DNA from: Elusimicrobiota bacterium
GTDB taxonomy: Bacteria > Elusimicrobiota > Elusimicrobia > UBA1565 > UBA9628
NCBI GenBank assembly: GCA_023700845.1
Contig: JAMPYD010000077.1
Coordinates: 1 to 7,752 of the forward strand
Direction of reading: 5' to 3'
DNA: 7,752 bases
Each line of letters starts with the position of its first letter. Within the stretch, counting starts at the first letter, position 1. A program made the position numbers and the translations under genes. This document shows, one piece after another, positions 1-5,432 of the stretch. The notes beneath the pieces are model-generated. The model had not been told where the DNA came from. It ran no database searches and saw only the letters and a list, made by a program, of their open reading frames with translations.

Positions 1-1
1 C

Positions 2-1777
2 CTCGTCCAGGGCGGCGAGGTGAAGTTTCACGCCTTCAACGACAACTTCCCCACGAAGGAGCCCTTCTTCGTCGAGACCGGCGACGCGATGCCGTCCCGC
101 CACGAGGACAAGGACCTCTCCGACACGCTGAAGATGGCCAAGGAGGTCGTGAAGACCCTGGGCCTGACCAACGGCGCGCTGCACCTCGAGGCGAAGATCA
201 CGCCCTCCGGCCCCAAGCTCGTCGAGATCAACGCGCGCATGGGCGGCGACTACCTGTACGACTGGATCAAGACGATCTGGGAGGTGGACGTCATCGAGGA
301 GGCCGCGCGCATCGCCGTCGGCCTGCCCAGCCACCCGAAGCGCCTCAAGGATCCCCGCTGCCACCTCGTCGGCAAGTACCTGATCCCCGAGCACTCCGGC
401 GTCGTCACCGGCGTCAAGTTTCCGCAGGAGAAGCCCGATCCCGCCAAGGTCCTCGAGATCGCCGTGCAGAAGGAGCCGGGCGACGCCGTGCTCGTGCCGC
501 CGGAAGGCTTCGAGACGATCGGCTGGGTCGTCGGCCGCGGCGACACCTACGCCGAGGCCGAGGAGAACCTCGACGAGGCGATGCACCGGGTGTCGATCAA
601 TATCGTTCGTTTTGATTCGACGTCGTCGTTAGGCAAGACGCGCCGGAAAAACAGGTTCGGCGCCGCCCAGGTCTCGCGCCGGCGCATTTTGCAATCAGCG
701 CGCATTGAAAAAGTGCGCGGCACCGGGTTCGACAAGAAATCCCTCCACGTCGGCATCCTGTGCAATATCTTCGACGCCGAAGGCGGCGAGGAAGGCGCGG
801 TCCACAGCGACCTCACGAGCGTCGGCCGGAACATCCAGAAGGCCGTCGAGTCGAAGGGCCACAAGGTCACGTTCTTCGACATGAACGAGACGCCCCTTCC
901 GTTCGATAAAATAGCGAACGCCAACGTGGACATGATCTTCAACGTCTGCGAGCGCATCAACAACTCGTCCCTGCTCGAGCCCCACGCCGCCGCCATCCTG
1001 GACTGCCTCGGCATCCCCTACACGGGCTCCAACCCCCTGACCTTGGCGCTGTGCATCGACAAGATCAAGGTCAAGAAGATCCTGGAACAGCACGGATTGC
1101 CGACGCCGAAGTTCGACTACGTTTTTGAAAAGAACGAGCCCATCCGCGAGGACCTGCGCTATCCGCTGATGGTCAAACTCGCGAACACCGACAACTCGAT
1201 CGGCATCTCCAACATGTCCGTCGTGACGAGCCTGAAGGCGCTGAAGGACCAGGTCGCCATGCTGCTCGACAAGTACAACCGCCCCGTCCTCATCGAGGAA
1301 TTCATCGAGGGCGACGAGGTGGACGTCTCCATCATGGGCAACGAGGACCGGGTGAAGGTGCTGCCCCTGTCCCGGTCCATCTTCGACGATCTCCCCAAGG
1401 GCACGTGGGGCATCTACCCGTTCCAGGCGAAGTGGGAGGACAACTCCGTGTACTCGAAGATCCGCGTCGAGCGCCCGGCGAAGTACTCGCAGAAGCTCTC
1501 CGCGCTGATCTCGGAGATCTGCCTCGACGCCTACCGCATCTTCGACTGCCACGACTACGCGCGCATCGAGGTCCGCGTGGACCGCTCGGGCAACCCGTAC
1601 ATCCTCGAGATCAACCCGAACCCGTCGATCTCCGACGGCGACTGCGTGCCCGCCTGCGCCGAGGTGATCGGCCACAACTACGCCGACTTCATCGAGGAGA
1701 TCATGAAGGAGTGCATCTCGCGCTACCGCGCGCGTCCTCCCTATTACCACCTGCAGAGCGCGATGACGCCCTTCTGA
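2..1777 (+). CDS. Tandem ATP-grasp ligase: L-amino acid ligase-like module fused to a D-Ala-D-Ala ligase-like module (5' end outside window)
   Basis: The frame is open to the left edge, so this is the C-terminal part of a larger protein. Residues are numbered from the GTG at 20, which is probably an internal Val. Residues 1-100 are the end of an ATP-grasp domain: ETGDAMP (19-25), then HLEAK (55-59) and VEINARMGGD (68-77), whose E57, E69 and N71 fit metal/ATP ligands. Residues about 112-197 look like the C-terminal domain of L-amino acid ligases (BacD/YwfE type). A basic linker (about 198-241) leads into a second ATP-grasp module related to D-Ala-D-Ala ligase. It begins HVGILCNIFDAEGG and carries GIPYTGS (331-337), DK (347-348), EEFIEGDEVDVS (426-437) and RIEVR...LEINPNPS, with E517, E530 and N532 as likely Mg ligands. 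Both modules keep catalytic-type residues, so the family activity expected is ATP-dependent carboxylate-amine ligation through acyl phosphates. The substrates are unknown. Its stop overlaps the galE start by one base. A carboxylase-like role is less likely. The family call is firm and the function is open. Confidence 0.85.
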   Translation, partial: LVQGGEVKFHAFNDNFPTKEPFFVETGDAMPSRHEDKDLSDTLKMAKEVVKTLGLTNGALHLEAKITPSGPKLVEINARMGGDYLYDWIKTIWEVDVIEEAARIAVGLPSHPKRLKDPRCHLVGKYLIPEHSGVVTGVKFPQEKPDPAKVLEIAVQKEPGDAVLVPPEGFETIGWVVGRGDTYAEAEENLDEAMHRVSINIVRFDSTSSLGKTRRKNRFGAAQVSRRRILQSARIEKVRGTGFDKKSLHVGILCNIFDAEGGEEGAVHSDLTSVGRNIQKAVESKGHKVTFFDMNETPLPFDKIANANVDMIFNVCERINNSSLLEPHAAAILDCLGIPYTGSNPLTLALCIDKIKVKKILEQHGLPTPKFDYVFEKNEPIREDLRYPLMVKLANTDNSIGISNMSVVTSLKALKDQVAMLLDKYNRPVLIEEFIEGDEVDVSIMGNEDRVKVLPLSRSIFDDLPKGTWGIYPFQAKWEDNSVYSKIRVERPAKYSQKLSALISEICLDAYRIFDCHDYARIEVRVDRSGNPYILEINPNPSISDGDCVPACAEVIGHNYADFIEEIMKECISRYRARPPYYHLQSAMTPF

Positions 1778-2787
1778 TGAAGGTCCTCGTCACCGGCGCC
1801 TCCGGCTACATCGGCAGCCACGCCTGCCTCGAGCTGCTGAAGGCCGGTCACGAGGTCGTCGGCTTCGACAACTTCTGCAACTCGTCCCCCGAGTCGATCG
1901 AGCGGGTCAAGGCGCTGGCGGGAAAGCCGATGCGCCTCGAGAAGCTCGACCTGCGCGACCCCGACGGGCTCGACGCCCTGCTCGGCGAGGGCTTCGACGC
2001 GGTCATGCACTTCGCCGGGCTCAAGGCCGTCGGCGAGTCCGTCGAGAATCCCCAGCTCTACCACGAGAACAACGTGCTGGGCACCCATCACCTGCTGGCC
2101 GCGATGGAGAAGACGGGCTGCCGCCGGCTCGTCTTCTCGTCGTCCTGTACGGTCTACGGAGCCGTCGAAAAAAACCCCGTGGATGAGCGCCACCCGAGAT
2201 CGGCCGTGAATCCTTACGGCAAAACAAAACTCGATATCGAAGACATGTGCTACGAGCTCGCCGCCGAGGACAAGCGCTGGAGGATCGCCCTGCTGCGCTA
2301 CTTCAACCCGGTCGGCGCCCACGAGAGCGGGAAAATAGGAGAGGACCCGAAGGGTCTTCCGAACAACCTGATGCCGTACGTGATGCAGACCGCCGTCGGC
2401 CGCCGCGAGTTCGTCAACGTCTGGGGCGGCGACTACCCCACCCGCGACGGCACCGGCGTGCGCGACTACATCCACGTGGTCGACCTGGCCCTCGGACACG
2501 TCGCCGCGCTCGACAAGCTCGACGCCTTCAAGGGCGCCCAGGCCGTCAACCTCGGCGCCGGCCGCGGCTATTCGGTGCTCGAGGTGATCGCGGCCGCGTC
2601 CAAGGCCGCGGGCAAGGTCATCCCGCACAAGATCATGCCGCGGCGCCCGGGCGACGCGCCGGAGATCTGGGCCGACGCCTCCCTCGCCCGGAAGAAGCTC
2701 GGCTGGGAGGCGACGCGCGGCCTCGACGAGATGTGCGCCGACTCCTGGAACTGGCAGAAGAGCAATCCGAACGGGTACGAGGGCTGA
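1777..2787 (+). CDS. galE: UDP-glucose 4-epimerase
   Basis: Extended short-chain dehydrogenase/reductase of 336 residues, close to the usual 338 of E. coli GalE. It interconverts UDP-glucose and UDP-galactose in the cytoplasm using tightly bound NAD. The N-terminal Rossmann motif is GASGYIG (7-13), followed by D31. The catalytic set is complete: S123 in SSSCTVYG, and Y147 and K151 in YGKTK. RYFNPVGAH (174-182), DGTGVRDYIHV (224-234) and RRPGD (289-293) are GalE hallmarks. The position matching the E. coli Tyr299 gatekeeper is Ile297, so use of N-acetylated sugars cannot be excluded. The ATG lies in TGATG, sharing one base with the upstream stop. No Shine-Dalgarno is visible before it, which suggests translational coupling. 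An ATG upstream in this frame at 1405 would only add a shadow of the ligase gene and is rejected. Codons 129-155 are richer in A/T-ending codons than the rest and include a run of seven A. Confidence 0.95.
   Translation: MKVLVTGASGYIGSHACLELLKAGHEVVGFDNFCNSSPESIERVKALAGKPMRLEKLDLRDPDGLDALLGEGFDAVMHFAGLKAVGESVENPQLYHENNVLGTHHLLAAMEKTGCRRLVFSSSCTVYGAVEKNPVDERHPRSAVNPYGKTKLDIEDMCYELAAEDKRWRIALLRYFNPVGAHESGKIGEDPKGLPNNLMPYVMQTAVGRREFVNVWGGDYPTRDGTGVRDYIHVVDLALGHVAALDKLDAFKGAQAVNLGAGRGYSVLEVIAAASKAAGKVIPHKIMPRRPGDAPEIWADASLARKKLGWEATRGLDEMCADSWNWQKSNPNGYEG
2779..2783 (+). promoter_or_regulatory. Weak Shine-Dalgarno for the DUF3147 gene
   Basis: GAGGG sits at the end of galE, 3 nt before the overlapping ATG. 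The spacing is shorter than ideal. It supports the start at 2787 but probably acts together with coupling to galE. Confidence 0.4.
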
Positions 2788-3134
2788 TGCTCTTCGCGCT
2801 CAAGCTCGTCGTGTCGGCGCTGATCATCGCGGGCGCCTCCGAGCTGGGCAAGCGCTCGACCTTCGCGGGCGCGATCCTGATCTCCCTGCCCCTCTCCTCT
2901 TTGCTCGCGGTCACGTGGCTTTACGTCGAGACGAAGGACACGGCGCGCGCCGCGGCGATGACGGGCGGGATCTTCTGGGCGGTGCTGCCTTCGCTGCTCT
3001 TCTTCCTCGTGCTCCCGGCTCTTCTCAAGCGCGGCTGGGGCTACTGGCCGGCGCTCGGCGCCGCCTGCGCGGCCACGGCGGCCGGCTACGCGGCGTACGC
3101 CGCGGTCTTGCGCCGCCTCGGCGTTTCCTTTTAA
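2787..3134 (+). CDS. DUF3147-type small integral membrane protein
   Basis: A 115-residue hydrophobic protein with four likely membrane segments: about residues 3-17, 26-45, 57-78 and 87-107. I match it to DUF3147 by its length and by its conserved pattern: SEL.KRS near 18-24, SLPLSSLLAVTWLYVETKD at 33-51, IFWAVLPSLLFFLVLPALLKRG at 62-83 (shown as a pattern with its spacing), and a final short hydrophobic hairpin. The family has no established function that I know of; transport or membrane support would be a guess. The start codon is in a TGATG overlap with the galE stop. A weak GAGGG lies 3 nt upstream, so translation is probably coupled to galE. The much longer frame upstream (from 2247) is very rich in Arg and Pro, overlaps galE throughout, and is a GC-driven shadow. 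Confidence 0.85.
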   Translation: MLFALKLVVSALIIAGASELGKRSTFAGAILISLPLSSLLAVTWLYVETKDTARAAAMTGGIFWAVLPSLLFFLVLPALLKRGWGYWPALGAACAATAAGYAAYAAVLRRLGVSF

Positions 3135-3151
3135 GAATAGCTACGCTATTC
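3135..3151. promoter_or_regulatory. Perfect 7-bp inverted repeat before the caspase-like gene
   Basis: This is the only real gap of the left block. GAATAGC and GCTATTC flank a TAC loop, ending 2 nt before the ATG at 3154. It is A/T-richer than its surroundings and sits where a Shine-Dalgarno would be, but none is present. It could be an operator, an RNA hairpin over the start, or part of a promoter for a leaderless transcript, since TACGCT at 3142-3147 fits a loose TANNNT -10 box. A weak -35-like TTGCGC lies at 3108-3113, too far from that box and better spaced to the TAAGAA at 3132-3137. It is too short and lacks a T-run for a convincing intrinsic terminator. The structure is seen; the function is inferred. 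Confidence 0.4.
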
Positions 3152-3153
3152 CC

Positions 3154-4416
3154 ATGATCCCGAAGACCTCCCTCGTCTCCTTGGCCGCCGCCGCCGTCCT
3201 CCCGCTTCTCTCCGCCTGCGCGCCGCTGGCCGCGCCCGAGGCCGTGAGGATCGAAACCGACCCCTCGGGCCTCGTCTTCGCCGTCCCGGAGGGCAAGCGG
3301 GGCGGAGACCCCCGCCGCGACGACACCGCGGCCTCCATCGCCGGCCTCACGGGCTTCCAGGTCGTTTCCCTCTTTTCCGAGAACGATCCCGGCCCCGCGG
3401 ACGTCATCGTGCGGCTGAAGCCCGGGGCGTTCGGCTGGGGCATCCAGACGATCTCCGTCCGCGGCCGCCGCCTCCTCACCTCGGGAAGCGTCAGCTCCTT
3501 CAGCTTCCGCAAGGACATCGCCAAGCATCTCACGACGGAGTTCGGCCCGCAGACGGAGCTCGCCAAGCGCCTGCTGGCCGAGAAGCGCGGAGCCTCGCCC
3601 GCGCCCGTCGCCGCCGCGCCGGCCGCGCCCGCCGCCGCGCCGGCCCCGGCCCCCGCGTTCCAGTCCGACGTCGAGACGCCGTCCTACCGCCTCCCGGAGG
3701 ACGAGACGAAGTTCGCGCTGATCGTCGGCGTGGAGAGCTACCAGACGGCGATGCGGGCGGAGCACGCGGCGCGCGACGCCCGCGCCGTCAAGGCGCATCT
3801 TCTCGCGGCGGGCTACCCGGAGCGCAACGTCATCCTGCTCGTCGATCAGCAGGCCGGGAAATCCGCGCTGGAGAAATACCTCGAGGCGTGGCTGCCCCGC
3901 AACACGGACGAGCGCTCGACGGTCGCGTTCTTTTTCTCGGGCCACGGCGCCCCGGACCCGGAGAAGGGACAGGCCTACCTGATGCCGTGGGACGCCGACG
4001 CGAAATTCACCGAGACGACCGGCTATCCGGTCAAGCGCCTCTACGAGAAGCTCAACGCCCTCAAGGCCCGGCGCGTGGTCGCGGCGATGGACGCGTGCTT
4101 TTCCGGCGCGGGGCCGCGCTCGGTGATCGGCAAGGGCCTGCGGCCGCTCGTGTCCAAGATCGACGACGGCGGCGGCGCCGCGGGCCGGGTCGGAGCGCTG
4201 ACGGCCTCCGCCTCGGACGAGATGACCGGCTCCGACGACGCCTCCGGCCACGGGCTGTTCACCTACCACCTTCTGAAGGCGCTGAACGCGCGCGGCGGCA
4301 AGGCGACCCTCAAGGAGCTGTTCGACGCCCTCTCGCCGAAGGTCCGCGACGCTGCCCGCCGCGACAATCGCGACCAGTCGCCGCAGCTCGTCGGGGACGG
4401 CCGCTCGACGCTCTAG
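3154..4416 (+). CDS. Caspase-like (peptidase C14 / metacaspase-type) lipoprotein
   Basis: A 420-residue protein that appears to be exported and lipid-anchored. A Lys-containing n-region and hydrophobic stretch end in the lipobox LSAC, with C22 as the likely lipidated residue. This also supports the ATG at 3154 as the start. Residues about 30-145 form a domain I do not recognise. It begins with IETDPSG, faintly like a PEGA-type repeat. An Ala/Pro-rich linker (147-168) follows. The caspase-like domain spans about 185-420: a first strand FALIVGVESY (187-196), the His motif FFFSGHG (259-265, H264) and the Cys motif AMDACFSG (311-318, C315), so the dyad is intact. Family knowledge predicts a cysteine endopeptidase, often cutting after Arg/Lys in bacterial metacaspase-like proteins; the substrate is unknown. 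With lipidation it should act in the periplasm or on the outer membrane. There is no Shine-Dalgarno upstream and an inverted repeat abuts the start, so it may be expressed separately from the three-gene run before it. Family is confident; role is unknown. Confidence 0.9.
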   Translation: MIPKTSLVSLAAAAVLPLLSACAPLAAPEAVRIETDPSGLVFAVPEGKRGGDPRRDDTAASIAGLTGFQVVSLFSENDPGPADVIVRLKPGAFGWGIQTISVRGRRLLTSGSVSSFSFRKDIAKHLTTEFGPQTELAKRLLAEKRGASPAPVAAAPAAPAAAPAPAPAFQSDVETPSYRLPEDETKFALIVGVESYQTAMRAEHAARDARAVKAHLLAAGYPERNVILLVDQQAGKSALEKYLEAWLPRNTDERSTVAFFFSGHGAPDPEKGQAYLMPWDADAKFTETTGYPVKRLYEKLNALKARRVVAAMDACFSGAGPRSVIGKGLRPLVSKIDDGGGAAGRVGALTASASDEMTGSDDASGHGLFTYHLLKALNARGGKATLKELFDALSPKVRDAARRDNRDQSPQLVGDGRSTL

Positions 4417-4423
4417 CGGCTAG
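4413..4423. repeat. Palindrome carrying both convergent stop codons
   Basis: CTAGC-G-GCTAG is a perfect 5-bp inverted repeat about one central base. It supplies the TAG stop of the + strand caspase-like gene (4414-4416) and the TAG stop of lepB on the - strand (4420-4422). Only 3 nt separate the two genes. There is no U-run or long stem, so it is not scored as an intrinsic terminator. Confidence 0.6.
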
Positions 4424-5421
4424 CGGACGACCTTCATCCGGGACGGCGGCCAGTAGATGAACCAGGCCTTGCCCTTGATGAAGCGGTTGTCGACGGGCCC
4501 CCAGTAGCGCGAGTCGCAGGAGTGGTCGCGGTTGTCGCCCATCATGAAGTAGGAGCCCGCGGGCACCTTGACCGGGCCGAAGTAGTCCTTCTGGATGTCG
4601 CCGAGCTCGCGGTCGAGCTGGTGGTCCTGCCACAGCTGCTGGTAGCGCTCCGGCGCGATCTCCTTGGCGTGGACCGACTCCGGCTGGCGGAACGGCTCGT
4701 CCCACTGGGCGTAGACCTCGTCGGTCATCAGCTTGCCGTCGACGAAGACCTTGCCGCCGCTGACCGTGATCGTCTCGCCGGGCAGGCCGATGACGCGCTT
4801 GATGAAGTTCTCCCCCGCGTTGATCTTGCCGCAGTGGTTCTCGCGGGGATCCGTGACGGGAAACTCGAAGACCATGACGTCGCCGCGCTGCACGCCGCGC
4901 AGCTGCAGCAGCCGCTTGCCCCAGACCGGGACGCGCAGGCCGTAGACGAACTTGTTGACGAAGAGGTGGTCGCCGACGAGAAGCGTCTTCTCCATCGAGC
5001 CGGACGGGATCTTGAACGCCTGGATGAGGAAGGTCATGAGGACCCAGGCGAGCAGGGCGGAGGAATACACGGTCTCGGCCCACTCGACGTCGTCGTCGAG
5101 GTAGAAGCGCCGGCTCTCGACGCTTTCGCCCTTGGACCACGCGCGCCAGAAGCCCAGGGCGCCGCCGACGGCCGCGGCCGTCAGCGCGGGGATGAGGTCG
5201 CCGACGCGCAGGGCGCGCGCCCACAGCGCGACCACCTTCGTGCGGCCCTCGAACACCATCGTGAGGATCATGACGACGGAGAAGGCGGCGATCGCGTAGA
5301 ACAGCGCGTGCCAGAGCGCGGACTGCATCGGCGTGGCGGGGCCGCCGCGCTCCTTCCAGCGGCGGGAGTGCCAGGCGAAGAGGCCGAGAGAGACGCCGAC
5401 GAACAATAATCTTTCTTCCAT
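4420..5421 (-). CDS. lepB: Signal peptidase I, with an extended multi-span N-terminus
   Basis: Membrane serine protease of the S26A family, 333 residues, that removes signal peptides from exported proteins on the outer face of the inner membrane. Catalytic Ser142 lies in IPSGSM (138-143) and the general base Lys208 in IKRVIGLPGE (207-216). Box E is GDNRDHSCDSRYWG (295-308). The C-terminal part also has GDVMVFEFP (180-188) and FGPVKVPAGSYF (281-292), all typical. Hydrophobic segments near residues 5-18, 36-57, 76-93 and 118-136 suggest about four spans, more than the one or two of many family members. Two cysteines, C197 and C302, lie near catalytic boxes. The gene starts 9 nt after lepA, with AAAGGA overlapping the lepA stop and 5 nt before ATG. 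The lepA-lepB pair is a common bacterial arrangement. Its 3' end meets the caspase-like gene tail to tail. Confidence 0.96.
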   Translation of the reverse strand: MEERLLFVGVSLGLFAWHSRRWKERGGPATPMQSALWHALFYAIAAFSVVMILTMVFEGRTKVVALWARALRVGDLIPALTAAAVGGALGFWRAWSKGESVESRRFYLDDDVEWAETVYSSALLAWVLMTFLIQAFKIPSGSMEKTLLVGDHLFVNKFVYGLRVPVWGKRLLQLRGVQRGDVMVFEFPVTDPRENHCGKINAGENFIKRVIGLPGETITVSGGKVFVDGKLMTDEVYAQWDEPFRQPESVHAKEIAPERYQQLWQDHQLDRELGDIQKDYFGPVKVPAGSYFMMGDNRDHSCDSRYWGPVDNRFIKGKAWFIYWPPSRMKVVR

Positions 5422-5426
5422 GAAAT

Positions 5427-5432
5427 TCCTTT
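5427..5432 (-). promoter_or_regulatory. Shine-Dalgarno of lepB overlapping the lepA stop
   Basis: On the - strand AAAGGA lies 5 nt before the lepB ATG, and its first two A are the last bases of the lepA TAA. It fixes the lepB start at 5421 and suggests co-translation with lepA. Confidence 0.7.

Noticed and set aside
901..914. TAAAAT at 907-912 as a -10 promoter box inside the ligase gene
   Set aside because: No acceptable -35 box is found 16-18 nt upstream, and the bases are explained by codons for Asp-Lys-Ile.
695..1750. A 351-codon antisense frame under the ATP-grasp gene
   Set aside because: Its Val/Asp/Leu/Arg-biased composition is typical of the antisense of a GC-rich gene. There is no domain and no ribosome site, and the sense strand is clearly conserved.
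1405..1776. An upstream extension of galE to position 1405
   Set aside because: GalE proteins begin at the Rossmann strand MKVLVTGASG. The extension is an out-of-frame shadow of the ligase gene.
2247..2786. An upstream extension of the DUF3147 frame to position 2247
   Set aside because: The added 180 residues are Arg/Pro-rich, lie wholly inside galE, and precede a family-typical N-terminus at 2787.
3135..3151. The inverted repeat as an intrinsic terminator of the first three genes
   Set aside because: The stem is only 7 bp with four A/T pairs, and no T-run follows; it runs straight into an ATG.
3025..4269. A 414-codon antisense frame opposite the caspase-like gene
   Set aside because: It has a low-complexity Gly/Arg-rich stretch, no family resemblance, and the opposite strand has a lipobox and the caspase dyad.
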